Assembly (NCBI RefSeq): GCF_018812025.1 | Contig: NC_063049.1 | Coordinates: 33,125,447-33,189,446 of the forward strand | From: Megalobrama amblycephala | Taxonomy: Eukaryota > Chordata > Actinopteri > Cypriniformes > Xenocyprididae | Direction: 5' to 3' | DNA: 64,000 bases | Shown: positions 20,704-33,016 of the stretch, piece by piece | Numbering within the stretch: the stretch's first letter is position 1 | Layout: each line of letters opens with the position of its first letter | Notes under the pieces: model-generated | What the model was told of the DNA's origin: nothing | What the model saw: only the letters and a program-made list of their open reading frames with translations | The model's database searches: none | Made by a program: the position numbers and the translations under genes

Positions 20704-21385
20704 TCTCGCTGTACTGCAGCAGATTGAGGAGGAACCAATCACAGACAAGGAAGTGTAAACATTACGAGTGTGTTGATGTGATGAACATTGAGTGATTCAG
20801 CCAGCATTGATTATTCAATGAGCTTCTATTCTTCTTCCTTTTTTACTTATGAGAGGGTGAGATTCCTAAGGTTATGTTTATTTGAAAGTATTAGTAATTG
20901 TTTGTACAAAAGGGATGTGCATGTACCTGAATATGAACTATGCATTTGAAAAGATAAATCATACACTGTCTTTTTCATCATAACTGATTGAAAGATTCTG
21001 ATGATTTCTGGCTGGTTAACTGATATTCGTATGGTCCTAAAAGTGTTTATAGTAATTAATAGAAATATGCTATTTTATTGTTATTGCTTATCTAACTTTC
21101 ACCTGCAGTATGTGCTATATAAGGGTTTGCTGACTAAAATATCCTGTTAATATTCCACTTCATCTGTGTGCCTTTTTGTGTTCTGATGGGGAATGATAAT
21201 TAAGGTTAAATGCATTAAGAATTTATTTAAAATGGCATGGTTAGTAAGCAGCACTCATGAGTTATATAATGTTAGCATCTATTTTATGCATCTGAGCAAT
21301 TTCTCTGCAGGGGGGGAAATGGATCTAGAACAAAAGCAGCGTACTCCGTAATAATTGTAAATAAAATTGCCAAACTATGTCTTAC
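20704..21385 (+). other. lmo7: lmo7 3' untranslated region
   Basis: Follows the stop codon without repeats. The first good AATAAA lies at 21360-21365, so cleavage is expected about 15-25 bases later. The exact end is inferred. Confidence 0.6.
21360..21365 (+). promoter_or_regulatory. lmo7: Polyadenylation signal of lmo7
   Basis: AATAAA about 660 bases after the stop codon; the only canonical hexamer close downstream of the lmo7 terminal exon. Confidence 0.55.
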
Positions 21386-22436
21386 CTGGGTGTGATTTAC
21401 TTGACTTATCTCTTATTAATCAGATTTCTACACCTAAAACTAGGCTAAATTCACCGTTACTGTCTTCAAGTAACATTGAGTCATCTTTCATAGTGGTTGC
21501 AGGGGATTTTCATCCAATACATTTTCCAGTGGTTCATGTATTTTTATCACAGTACTACACTGCATTTCCCATGATACTATGTTTTCAAGTGAGTGTGTAT
21601 TTTTGTTGCAGTTGCCTAATGACATTACAATTGCACACTGCTAACATCTTTTGGGAATTTACTGCTGGATGTATCAGGACCTCAAGAGCATTACGATGAT
21701 AATTTATGCAGAACAGTTTTCTGGTTTTCTTGCTTCTGATGGAGAGCATCGGCTGGTTCTCATATCAGTGTCCTAAGTCTCTCTCTGTCTCCCCTTGTGT
21801 ATTTTGCTGTCTTTTCTACCCTGTAGGGAACCTTAGGCTACAATTGCATTTATCAGTTTGACAGTTTGATCACCTGAGGCTGAAAAGTGAGTGAAATTTT
21901 TTTTTCTAGATGGAACATTTAGATGGAATTTCCTTCCAGCAGTTTTCCACTCAGATTTGGATTTTTATGGCTTTATCTACAAGATATTTATTGGGATTAC
22001 TTTAGATTTCCATTAATACCAACCCTCTATCGACACACTGAAGCTTGAGTCACCATTGGCTATTTTTATTTCACTCACCAGACTTTTTACATGGAATGCA
22101 AGAACAATGCAAATAAAAATAAAAAAAATCGACAAATATAAAATATAGTTATAATATATAAATTTCAAACACTATTAAAGTTAAGTAAAAGGTCTGTAAT
22201 AAAATAAGAGCATATAATAAAAATACAAACAATGGCACATAACAGAAGAGAAAGATGCAAATGAAATAAACAGTGCTTTTCAGGTAGATCTAACAACTAA
22301 TCAAATGTAAAATAACACTGCATCTTCAATGTATTAATTAAATATAGCCTAGATGAATCCTTATTAAAGTAAGTTATTTAGTCAATATTAGGCTGCTGTC
22401 ACTCATGGATCATATTCTGATATTGCACATGCGTTT
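21386..22436. other. Intergenic, no feature recognised
   Basis: AT-rich DNA after lmo7. A 110-codon frame at 21367-21699 has no recognisable motif and ordinary intergenic composition. Confidence 0.5.
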
Positions 22437-22672
22437 GATTTCTTATTTTTTTATTACACACGCACGAGCTGAAATCTTTTTTATGTACCGAAGTCAACAC
22501 AGGGGGCGGGGACCTAACCGTGTTAACAAATGCTATTGGCTGCTGGCCTTATCTTAAACTCTTATTTTTGATTGGCTGCTTGTATTACTTAACGATCCTC
22601 CTGTTGTGAGTGGCTGTTGTTGGCCCTCTCCGAACACTCAAAACGGGCTGCGTTGGGAATGGGATTGGATAG
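22437..22672. promoter_or_regulatory. GC-box and CCAAT-rich segment, possible promoter
   Basis: GGGGGCGGGG at about 22503 is followed by three ATTGG motifs (inverted CCAAT) at about 22542, 22571 and 22664 and locally higher GC than the surrounding desert. No gene or first exon can be tied to it. A mobile element has inserted directly beside it. Confidence 0.25.
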
Positions 22673-22739
22673 TATGGAAGCCCGTTTCCGCCACTAAAAA
22701 AAAAAAAAAAAAAAAAAACACTAAAAAAAAAAAAAAGAT

Positions 22740-23135
22740 TAATTGCGACTTTTTATCTCAGAATTGCGAGTTATAAAGTCAGAATTCTGAGATATAAAGT
22801 CGCAATTGCGAGATAAAAAGTCAGAATTCTGAGATATAAACTCGCAATTGCATGATAAAAAGTCAGAATTCTGAGATATAAACTCGCAATTGCGTGATAT
22901 AAAGTCAGAATTCTGAGATATAAAGTCGCAATTGCGAGTTATAAAGTCAGAATTCTGAGATATAAAGTCGCAATTGCGTGATAAAAAGTCAGAATTCTGA
23001 GATATAAAGTCGCAATTGCGTGATAAAAAGTCAGAATTCTGAGATATAAAGTCGCAATTGCGTGATAAAAAGTCAGAATTCTGACTTTATTTCTCGCAAT
23101 TTCGACTTTATATCTCAGAATTCTGACTTTTTCTC
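22740..23135 (-). repeat. 42-bp minisatellite, left array
   Basis: About nine units of the same repeat, inverted relative to the right array, so the whole element can fold back. Confidence 0.9.
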
Positions 23136-23819
23136 ACTAATGTGTGAAACGTTATTTCTCACAGTTCTTACTTAGCTTGCGTTTCCTTTCAGTGCGACTG
23201 ACCATCAGGATTACTGCTTTGTTATTATTATACATTAAATAGACCATCAGGAATGCTGCTTTGTTGTTATTATTATACATAAAATAAAGGACATCATAAA
23301 TTATCAAAATTATCAAAAACATCAAAATTATTTTTAGCGCCGATTTACCAATAAAGAAATATTGATTTTACTGGAGGAGACACATAAAGATTAGTCTCCG
23401 GACATATGCATTATGCAGGAATATGCATGTAGAATGTTTCCACGGTAACCTTGTACACAGCGTTTCAAGGAGAAAAAACAGCTTTTACTGCCATCTAGTG
23501 GCTTAATACTAAAACAACCAATACCTATCATGTTTCATTAACTTTGCAACTCAAGGGTAGAATCATGCAATTGTGCAAATTACAGTCAAGGTATTTGGGC
23601 AATAAAAGTTGTTTTTAACAGAATGGATACACTAATGAATTTTACACAATAATAACAATATAATAATAATCATAATAAGAAGAAGAATCAGCTGTGGCGG
23701 AGGTGCAATAAATCAGACAAAGCTGAAGTGGCACATTTTATACACCAACAGCTTCAGACTTCACGGCAGCACGGCTATCGTTGGATGCACTGTTACAGAC
23801 AGAGATACTGACCATCAGT

Positions 23820-24600
23820 TAATTGCGAGAAAAAAAGTCAGAATTCTGACTTTTTATCACGCAATTGCGACTTTTTATCTCAGAATTCTGACTTTTTATC
23901 ACGCAATTGCGACTTTATATCTCAGAATTCTGACGTTTTATCACGCAATTGCGACTTTTTATCTCAGAATTCTGACTTTTTATCACGCAATTGCGACTTT
24001 ATGTCTCAGAATTCTGACTTTTTATCACGCAATTGCGACTTTTTATCTCAGAATTCTGACTTTTTATCACGCAATTGCGACTTTTTATCTCAGAATTCTG
24101 ACTTTTTATCACGCAATTGCGACTTTATGTCTCAGAATTCTGACTTTTTATCACGCAATTGCGACTTTTTATCTCAGAATTCTGACTTTTTATCAAACAA
24201 TTGCGACTTTATATCTCAGAATTCTGACTTTTTATCACGCAATTGCGACTTTATATCTCAGAATTCTGACTTTATAACTCGCAATTGCGACTTTATATCT
24301 CGCAATTCTGACTTTATATCACGCAATTGCGACTTTATATCTCAGAATTCTGACTTTATATCACGCAATTGCGACTTTATATCTCAGAATTCTGACTTTA
24401 TATCACGCAATTGCGACTTTATATCTCAGAATTCTGACTTTATATCACGCAATTGCGACTTTATATCTCAGAATTCTGACTTTATAACTCGCAATTGTGA
24501 GATATAAACTCGCAATTGCGAGTTAAAAAGTCAGAATTCTGAGATAAAAAGTCGCAATTGCGTGATATAAAGTCAGAATTCTGAGATATAAAGTCGCAAT
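23820..24600 (+). repeat. 42-bp minisatellite, right array
   Basis: About 18 units; each has an EcoRI-type GAATTC palindrome and a CAATTG palindrome 21 bases apart. TCACGC and TCTCAG variants alternate between the two half units. Orientation reverses near 24490. Confidence 0.93.
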
Positions 24601-25137
24601 TAGTGGCTTTTTTTTTTTTTTTTTTTTTAGTGGGGTTTTTTTTTTTTTTTTTTTTAGTGGCGGAAACGGGCTTCCATAGGATTGCAGTGGCAGGCAGTAA
24701 AGTTTTCTTTCTAAATCCATACGTCTGATTAGTGGTAAGATTCTTTGTGTACTACAAAAAATAAATAAATAAATAAATATTTGTGCACTATATGGAAGCC
24801 CTACGCCATGCATTATTTTTAAAATGCTTTTTTTCCTTTTTGAGTTCATGTCTTAATAGCTGTAAGATTATTTGTGCATTGGAGCAGCAGGTTTTGATTA
24901 AAGGGTTAGTCCACCCAATTAGCCTTTTTCACACTTCCGGGTTTTGTGTATCCGGCGCTCGGCATCGCAGGGTAAATTTACTTCCGGCGACGTCTAAACG
25001 TAAGTGTTGTTGTAAGAGACAACATTAAATATATATTTTTGCATTCCCATTTGTTCAAATAGCAAAAGGAAAAACTCCACAATGTTTTCATAACTTTCAA
25101 AAGAGGAAATATTTGACCGTCACTCCCACAGCCACTG

Positions 25138-25420
25138 TCCCAGATAGCACACGTACGTCTGCAAGACGTCTGTTAAAGATCACTTCATCTGGAAAGCATC
25201 TGCTGTTTACAAACATCTAATAGACGTCTTTAAGATGTCAGTTTTACATACATTCTAAATCATAAACATCTTAAAGACGTCTTCTAAACGTCTATTTGAC
25301 ATCTGACAGGATACGTCCTATAGACGTATTCCAGATGAGCAAACACCCTAAATAATACGTCTTCCAGACGTAAACACGCACATCAAATAGACGTCTCCGA
25401 GATGTACGTGTGCTATCAGG
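25138..25420. mobile_element. MITE filled with AGACGTCT-like motifs
   Basis: Inverted ends CCCAGATAGCACACGTAC and GTACGTGTGCTATCAGGG. The interior repeats ACGTCT or AGACGT more than ten times in both orientations, at irregular spacing. No coding capacity. Confidence 0.8.
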
Positions 25421-25729
25421 GGTATTACAAACACCCTCACATCAGCGTTAACTAGTTTTTTGTAATTTGATGCAAAGATAATATAATACAAAGTATAATG
25501 TTATAAATGTACATAAAAAATGTAAAAATGAAAATATAAAAAACTTTGCCGGATTTACGATGCTGATGACCATTAAAACGCGTCATCACAGTCTTTGAAA
25601 AAGTCTAATTACTCACCCTCATGTCGCTCCACACCTTGTAAGACCTTTCTTCATCTTCGGAACACAAATTAAGATATTTTTGATGAAACCCATGAGCCTT
25701 GCATCTCGAACAAGCTTGGTGTGTTTGTT

Positions 25730-26077
25730 GGTGCGTTCCAAACGGGATATATCACCCTCCGAAGGGCACTTTGGAATGAAAACAATCATGGCCGCCATAT
25801 TGAAGGGTCGTTCCAAACCGAAGTGCTCAAAACTGGCCACTTAAGAGGGCCCTTCGGAATGAAGGATTTCGAAGGGTACAACTGATGGACACTTCTGGCC
25901 CCCATGATCCTTTGCACAGGGAAGTTGTTTGGCGTCACAGAAGGCGCCTCCTTGATTGTCTCATCAAGATGACGCTGAAGTGAGTTCCAAAAAAAGAGTT
26001 TCAAAGCTCTCACTCCGGAGGGTAAACCCTTTGAAGGGATTAGGACATAGGGATGAGCCCTTCCGAATGGAACGCAG
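25730..26077. mobile_element. MITE with GCGTTCC ends
   Basis: Left GGTGCGTTCCAAACGGG, right CCGAATGGAACGC; arms share CCCTCCGAAGGG-type blocks in inverted order. Inserted in the Angel-like complex. Confidence 0.65.
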
Positions 26078-26212
26078 GGATCGAACTGGCAATAGCACTA
26101 GATCTGAACTAGCACGTGGTTTGTGCTGTTGGAAAAGGGGTGTGTGTACAGTGTCAACTGCGTAGGAGACTGAATGGGAAGAGAAGAAATTGTTGAATTG
26201 TTAACCCTTTAA

Positions 26213-28610
26213 GGCAAACGTGCTTAGTTTCATAAATGTATCATGCTCGGAAGGCTAATTATACAGCAAATTATAAACAGTCAGCTATTTCAAATGAAAG
26301 ATGAAGGTTGATATTAATGTTGTACACTAGAGGGAGCCAGGCTGTATAATTGATTTCAATAATTTTCTAACTTCAGATACTTAAGTATGCATAAAAGCAG
26401 AGACTGTTTGTGATTTCCCTCCCACATCATGTTGTTTCTAATTGAAGCGCAGTCAGCTCCAGGAGGCGCTGTTAGCCCAAATGAACAGTTAATTGACCTG
26501 TGGAACATGCATAAACAGATCTTTGAAATTCAGTTAAAGAGGTGCTACAGATGTCCGATCTCATTGTCTGAGTGTCTTTAGTTTGCTGGGTAGAAGGTTT
26601 CCTCCACCCCCAAGCTCTCCCACCTGCTATCTGGACTGATGCTAATTTTAGTCTGCATTATTGATGTCAGCCATGTCTAGTTGCCATGGTTTTAGTTTCT
26701 CACTGAACATCACCTGCGAGGTACTACACTAATCTTTTGCTAGGTAACATTTACAAAATAAAGGAATAATCATTCAGTACCTGTACCACTCTAAAGATAT
26801 TCATATATAAAAATGTTAATTTTATTGTTAGGTTAATGTAAGAAATTGACTTTTTATTCATGTTTTTATTCCTATATATTGTTTTTTTTCCCCTAATATG
26901 CTGTGTTTGATGCAGTGTTATTTATATATTTATTAACTTTGAAAAAGCTTTCATTTAGCAAACTTTTCAGTAATTTGATGTGCTTTTTATTAGTTTTTGT
27001 TCAAATTTTTGTTTTATTTTATTTTGTTTCATGTTTCAATATAGCTTTGGGTTTTGTTTTGTTTTTCAGTTTTAGTTTTATTAATTTTAGTACTTCAACT
27101 ACTTTTACCTTTTAGTTAGTTGCCAAAGTCATTTTAGCTTTATTTCAATTAACAAAACCATTTATAATAGTTTTAGTTTCAGTAAAAAACGAAAACAAAA
27201 CACTGGTTTGATGCCACTAAAGAAGTCCTTTACCTGAAGAGCTACAGTCAGTAGTCACATGGTATTTATTTACAGCTCAGGCGAAAGAAAAAAAGTCAAA
27301 AGTATTGGTCTGGTAGTAGCTTTTAAGTTGTCCAGTGCACTATTCAAGAATCATATTACCCATAACTAATTAGTCCAGCAAATTAGTAGCCTATACATTG
27401 TAATAATAAAGAGAGCTTGAAGGGCTTTAAGTCGGCATGAATTGGAAGTTGCAATATTTTATTTTTCTTCCCAATTGTGACACATATCCGATACACCAAA
27501 TCACTTTTTTAACATGACTTCAAACTTGTATGCTATCTTATCACTGTTTTTTTTTTTTTAATTTGTAAAGAACCCCCCATCGGCCCAAAAACGGAATCCG
27601 ACGGCCTGGCGAAGGTTAACGCGTGTATGCCTTTTCAGTGCCTCTGTGAAGTTCACTTAATTTCACTTGTTTAATCTGACTCCAATTTCAAATGATTCTT
27701 ATTATTAGGTTGTGTTTCCAATTAGAAATTAATCATTTGTTATGTATTAATTTAGATATTTGATTATTCTGGGTATCTCATATTTTCAATTATTCTTTCA
27801 TTACGGACCCATATCACTTAGAAAAGTCACTTCGGCCGTTAAGTTCTTTTCACGATCACAAACTCGCCAGCTCTGATCTTAGTCAGAGGGTGCAGAGTAT
27901 ACTAATGCATTTGAGTTGAACCGCCACATGCTTGTTCATACAAAAACACAGTTTTCTTAGTCACGATACTGCAACTTGCTAAGCCAGTTGATAGACAAAA
28001 ATCAAAAGGTCCCATGATGTGCCCACATGCTTCTTTCATTGAGCCTTTAGTTTTAATCTATCCTGACGCAGATTTGCGGAAATATGGACTCCAATAATCT
28101 ACTGGTCATAATGATTTCAGAAGAATCCAGAGTAAATCAAATATAACATTTTATTTGTCAAGTAAAAATGTCAATTTCATAGTTGGACAATTCGAAGCCA
28201 ATTCAGAAATAATGAATGCATAACATCAATTGAAATGCATATACACACAGTGGTGGATTAGTGTTTGAAGACACTTGTCCATCACTGTGTGGGGGTTTCT
28301 GGCTACAGAAAATCGCCCACGACTGCTTTGCAATTTACCTTATATACAGACTAGAACAAAAGGGTTATAAATATTTACTACACCAACACCTGTTTTGGGG
28401 AAAGAGGAGTGGGTTTTCACAAAAGGCACCACCCAAAAAGAGGACAGAATTTTCCTTAGTTTTCAGTCTTCTTCATAATACCAGTGACAGCTGTGAAATT
28501 GAGTCCATTTTACCATTTGAAATGATACCAAACATAAAAAGGGAAAAACAATAGATACACAAGTTACATTATATGTCTTGAAGAATTTTCAGTGACTTGA
28601 GTCAGGGGGA
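26213..28610. other. Intergenic, mostly unique AT-rich DNA
   Basis: 26440-26740 is balanced in composition and free of repeats, so it is a candidate conserved non-coding element. 26980-27206 is T-rich low complexity (repeated TTTTAGTTTT). No genes recognised. Confidence 0.4.
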
Positions 28611-28615
28611 AGGGA

Positions 28616-28618
<3 letters not shown>

Positions 28619-28698
<80 letters not shown>

Positions 28699-28709
28699 TG
28701 TGTGTGTGT
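28619..28709. repeat. (TG)n with (TGCG)n core
   Basis: TG units, then about nine TGCG units near 28664-28700, then TG again. CpG-containing alternating purine-pyrimidine DNA. Confidence 0.95.
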
Positions 28710-30130
28710 GGTGGGGGAGGCATTGTCCTTTTGGGGTTAGAGCAAGGCGTTGTCCTTTGCTACTTCTTTGAGATCTTTTTTTCCAGATAAGTTGTATTAT
28801 TTTATTGCAGGATGCTTGATCTCTGTTTTTGTCTAGCAGGAAAATCAAGTCTTACAAATTTAATGTGTTTTGGTTTGCTACTTTTATCAGTGATTTTTTT
28901 TTATTTTTTATTTCTCAACAAGCTTATCTTTTGTCACGATAAGCATAAGCTTCTTGTGGCGCTTTGAAATGGATTGTTCTAGGACCTTTTGATGTAGTGA
29001 AAGGAAATCAAGTTAGATCCTGATGTGTCCCGGACTGTAGCTCTAAGCAATACCTTGGGTCGATTAAGGATAAAGAATGTTCCCATTTTGTTCTAGCGCT
29101 GTGGAGGCAAATGTGCAATTGCCTTTTTTATGCAGCTCACATTTAGTTTTACAACACTGTGAGTTTCCTGAAAGTCTTCAATTAATGCAGAGGTCTGTTT
29201 GGATATTATAGTGGTCCTGTTTTGGTAAATTGCACAGGGAGTTGAGTTTTATCCCCCTTTTCTAGTGTTTTGTCATGCCTTGTTATTATCAGCCTTTCTG
29301 TGCAGGAGGCTTCTGTTGTTTCGTGGAGGTGGGTAATATGCTTATTGACTAAAGTGGCCATTAAACCGGCACTTAGTAACCTGGCAGTGACACGCAGCAC
29401 AACTCTCAATCATAGTTTGCAGATGCCGCATCATTTCTCCTCCGCACTTTAGAGTCAAACATACACATGAGGAGTGAGTGGCTACCTGCCTCAAGTGGAT
29501 GAGGGAAGGATTCTTGCAGGTGTGAGAATCAAAGGGATTTTTTAAAGAGGGGCACAGCACCCACTCTTCAGTCAAATGGAGATTTGGTGTGGGGGTAGAA
29601 AGTGTTTCATTTTTTATGTCAGGACCTAAGCCGAGTGCTATCACTGCAGGCACTGATTTCTAATTTCCCTTGATGGCATACTTCAAAGATCCAATCTATA
29701 CTTGTCTTCTATCTTACTGTACTGCTCTGTCTAATGCTTGGCCTCCAATGAAATGTGCTGGCCCTTCATTTTCAGTGACATGGAAAATGTTTCACTGCTC
29801 ATGAATGCTAAGGTGGCCACAGCTGGAGGAAGCAGATATGCTTGAAGTTATTATGCCAATATGAGGTTTTTTAGCCTGCTGTGATTTCAGCCGCCATTGT
29901 GCTGAGCTGGGCATGCAGCTGAATATTAAGTCACAAGATATTCTTCATTTTCCCTGCTAAATGATTTTGATGGTCTCAAGAGATCCAAGTGTGGTGTGAA
30001 GTTTATGGTGTATTGGCAAATTACAGCTTCAGGCAGATTTTCGTATATACACAATCACACTTTTAAAATTCTACAAGGACATGTACACTTTATTAAGTTT
30101 TTAGTCTTATAGATTCATACTTAAAGATCA
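28710..30130. other. Intergenic unique DNA
   Basis: No repeat or gene recognised. 29760-30000 has balanced composition and homeobox-type TAAT cores, a weak candidate for a conserved enhancer. Confidence 0.35.
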
Positions 30131-30145
30131 TACTTTAAGACACTT

Positions 30146-30352
30146 CCCCCGCGGTTTCACAGAAAAGCTAGTCCTAGACTAAAATGCATGTTTGAGCTGT
30201 TTTAACTGAAAGCAACTTGCACTGTGCCATTGTTTTGTCTCAAGATGCACACCAGTGAGGTTTTTTTTTCTAAGGCACATTTATAAAAGCCACTTAAATG
30301 CCCAAATTGAACTAAAGCCTGATTCTGGTTTAATCATCCTGTCTGGGACACC
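30146..30352 (-). mobile_element. MITE with CCCAGTTTCACA ends, copy 2
   Basis: Reverse-orientation copy of the element at 13880-14110: shares GACTAAAATGCATGTTTGAG and CATTGTTTTGTCTCAAGAT. Ends eroded. Confidence 0.82.
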
Positions 30353-30616
30353 AGGCCTTCTTGTCACACATCTTTTAGTTTATCACCCATATATCTGTGA
30401 TTATGTGTCATTTCTGGACTCCTCATGTCACAGTTTGCCTTATAAAAAAGCACATCCTCATATTCCAGTGTCACCACATGCTATTTTCATCCACAATTTC
30501 TTGAAATTAATGAGAGCTCATTTTAAAATATTCTTCTATGCATTGGGCTCACCAGTTTGCCATTTGAAATGCATATGAAATGATGGAATGTCCCTCTTTG
30601 TGATACTTGAAAAGCC

Positions 30617-31299
30617 TTAAAGGGATAGTTCACCCAAAAATGAAAATTTGATGTTTATCTGCTTACCCCCAGGGCATCCAAGATGTAGGTGACTTTTTTT
30701 CTTCAGTAGAACACAAATGATGATTTTTAACTGCAACCGCTGCAGTCTGTCAGTCAAATAATAGGAGTGAATGGGAACTTCTACTATAAGAGTAAATAAA
30801 ACTTGCTTAGACAAATCCAAATTAAACTCTGCGGCTCGTGACAAGCCCTGTCAGAGCGGCTCTGATCGCGCTCTGACAGCGGAAGTGATGTCTTGCTCTT
30901 ATATTTCAATGAGTGCGAGACATCACTGCCGTTGTCAGAGCGCGATCAGACCTCACTAACAGAGTGCTGAACGCAGTTGGACATAGTGGTGTATTAGAGG
31001 TAAAAAATGATATAAATACTGTTCGGTTTCTCGCACAAACCGATCGTTTCGTGTCTTAGGACATCAATGTGTCGTCACGAGCCGCAGGGTTTAATTTGGA
31101 TTTGTCTAAGCAAGTTTTATTTACTCTTATAAAAGAAGTTCCCATTCACTCCTATTATCTGACTGACAGACTGCAGCGGTTGCAGTTAAAAATCATCATT
31201 TGTGTTCTACTGAAGAAAAAAAGTCACCTACATCTTGGATGCACTGGGGGTAAGCAGATAAACATCAAATTTTCATTTTTAGGTGGACTATCCCTTTAA
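30617..31299. mobile_element. TTAA foldback MITE, same subfamily as 13140-13877
   Basis: TTAAAGGGATAGTTCACCC to GGTGGACTATCCCTTTAA. Both arms contain CATCCAAGATGTAGGTGAC and TAGTAGAAGTTCCCAT-type blocks. Mirror reading frames on both strands (about 75 codons) arise from the palindrome and are not genes. Confidence 0.92.
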
Positions 31300-31379
31300 G
31301 AATTTGTTTTTTGAATTTAACAAAAATGACTTGACAGAATGTTTTGGATTAAGTAATACTAACAGTTAGTTCAAATCTG

Positions 31380-32200
31380 ACTGGCTAAAAGCATTCCAGT
31401 AGTGTTGTTACAAAGCACAAAGTCCACACCAAAGTAATTAATCTCTTCAGCAGAAACACTTCATTTCCGTATTTTTGTAGGCCAAACCAGAAGTTAGAAT
31501 CACCCTGGTTTTTCTGTGATGACGTTTAATGTTCCAGACAACCTCTGTAGTCCTATTTAGCCACATGCTAGTAACAACCTTTTTCAAGACAAGTAAAAGC
31601 TTTAAAAAATATATCAAAAGTTAGGGTTTTACAATGTATTATATGTTGTAGAATAAAACGTATCTTGAGCTTAAGTATTTAACCAAAAACCTGTTCAAAA
31701 AAGCCCTTTGACTTCAGGACGACTGGAAGTGTTAAAAATGCTAACTCGCTTCTTGGTTTTGGCCTACAAAAATATGCAGCACTCTATTATATCCGTGACT
31801 TATTCAAGTCACCATGTTACACATTTAATGCCTGCCTATTGCTTTGATCCACCCTCAAAGAACAGCTGGGTCAGTGAATTTGCTATGTGTCTATTCGCTG
31901 CAAGGGCAAAAAAGCATTGTATGGACATCCAAAACAGATGCCGTATTTACCAAATAGGTATAATGCTGTTCACAGCTGCTAATGAAGCCTCAGCTTCTGA
32001 ATATCTGATTATGGTAATGGGTATTACATTTCAACACACACTTTAAGCAGCTGACCAATCACAACAGCTTGGGCCATCTGACCAATCAGAGCAGACTGTG
32101 CTTTTCAGAAAGCCGGGCTTTAAAGAGACAAGCACTAAAACAGAGTGTTTTAAGCTGAATGTGAAAAGAGATACTGCAGCAATGTGAAGTATGAGAAAAA
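31380..32200. repeat. Degenerate foldback with TTTTTGTAGGCC arms
   Basis: 31472-31500 (TATTTTTGTAGGCCAAACC) is inverted at 31740-31775 (GGTTTTGGCCTACAAAAATA). 32047-32090 has two GACCAATCA motifs, which I recall as part of a fish repeat rather than a promoter. A 112-codon frame at 31708-32046 spans one arm and is unlikely to be real. Confidence 0.5.
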
Positions 32201-32391
32201 TATAGTCTTTTTTTTTTTTTTTTTTTTTACTTTAATTTATGTAAATGTATTCTAGCAGATGCCAAAATAACATTATGTACTCAATTAGCATTAAATGTAT
32301 ACTGTGGATTAATAACTTAATTCATTTTGTCCATATGGAAAAAAACAAATGGGATTTTTACCTCCCTGTTTAAAAAAGAGATACAATTACT

Positions 32392-32588
32392 TACCCTGCT
32401 GAAAAATCCTGGTCACCAGCATAATTTGCATTGGAAGCAGGATTTGGTGGATCGGACATCAGCTCAATTTTGTTTGAGAAAAGCATAACTATGCTGGTCC
32501 ACTGGCTAGATTAGCCCTTTACCAGCTCAAACTAACCTGGACCAACATGAAATTCATGCTGGTTTATGCTGGATTTTTCAGCAGGGTA
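32392..32588. mobile_element. Short MITE with TACCCTGCTGAAAAATCC ends
   Basis: TACCCTGCTGAAAAATCC and GGATTTTTCAGCAGGGTA are perfect inverted ends of an element of about 195 bases with repeated ATGCTGGT motifs inside. Confidence 0.9.
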
Positions 32589-33016
32589 TGGAATGATTAT
32601 ATGAATGAGTTTATAAAAGAAGAAATGTGAATCTTGTATTTTTATTAGACCTATATGAATTATTCTCTACCAAAGTTCATTTTTTGTTCTCTATAGTTTT
32701 CTTAATAATTTGTGTAGGTGAATAAATTTCTAGCTCTGCATTGACATAATTCCTGTGGGTGGCATTTGCTCTATTATGAAACAGTACTTTGCAGATAATG
32801 TTCCTTTCTGTATACTTGTGTGTATCATGGGAGAGTTACCATATGTGACGTTAGTTGAAGGACTTTACTCAGATAAGGCTACTAAGAGATTATATCACAC
32901 TAATACTAATGCTACCATGTTGTGTGTACATTTTGTGGCTACTTACCTGTGTATTTTCAAAATGGGCTGATAATTGTGCAATAATCCTGCATTTTTAAAA
33001 CGGAATCAATTGGACT

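Larger units (their letters stand above)
22673..24678. mobile_element. 2-kb inverted-repeat element built of 42-bp repeats
   Basis: Terminal inverted repeats TATGGAAGCCCGTTTCCGCC and GGCGGAAACGGGCTTCCATA, each followed by long A or T runs, with TA at both ends (Tc1/mariner-like target, inferred). Inside are two arrays in opposite orientation (22740-23135 and 23820-24600) of a 42-base unit containing AGAATTCT and GCAATTGC, around a core of about 680 bases without a transposase. A 168-codon frame at 24001-24507 is the 14-residue translation of the repeat, not a gene. Confidence 0.85.
24898..26212. mobile_element. Nested MITE complex in an Angel-like element
   Basis: Outer element: TTAAAGGGTTAGTCCACCC at the left, TTAACCCTTTAA at the right, and an internal Angel block ATTACTCACCCTCATGTCG at 25610. 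It is interrupted at AATTA by an insertion (about 24920-25604, ends GCCTTTTTCA and TGAAAAAG), which itself holds the AGACGTC element, and again by the element at 25730-26077. Confidence 0.7.

Noticed and set aside
24001..24507. 168-codon frame with NSDFLSRNCDF repeats
   Set aside because: Direct translation of the 42-bp repeat array; composition and periodicity are fully explained by the repeat.
22740..24600. Regularly spaced palindromic repeats, CRISPR-like at first sight
   Set aside because: Eukaryotic genome, no variable spacers (the whole 42-base unit repeats), no cas genes; it is a minisatellite inside an inverted-repeat element.
30617..31299. Mirror frames on both strands containing KQVLFTLI-EVPIHSYYLTD
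   Set aside because: The same peptide appears on opposite strands and again at 12944-13342 because the MITE is a palindrome; not a gene.
32047..32090. Two GACCAATCA motifs as a CCAAT promoter
   Set aside because: The context matches a dispersed fish repeat that I recall, so promoter function is not supported.
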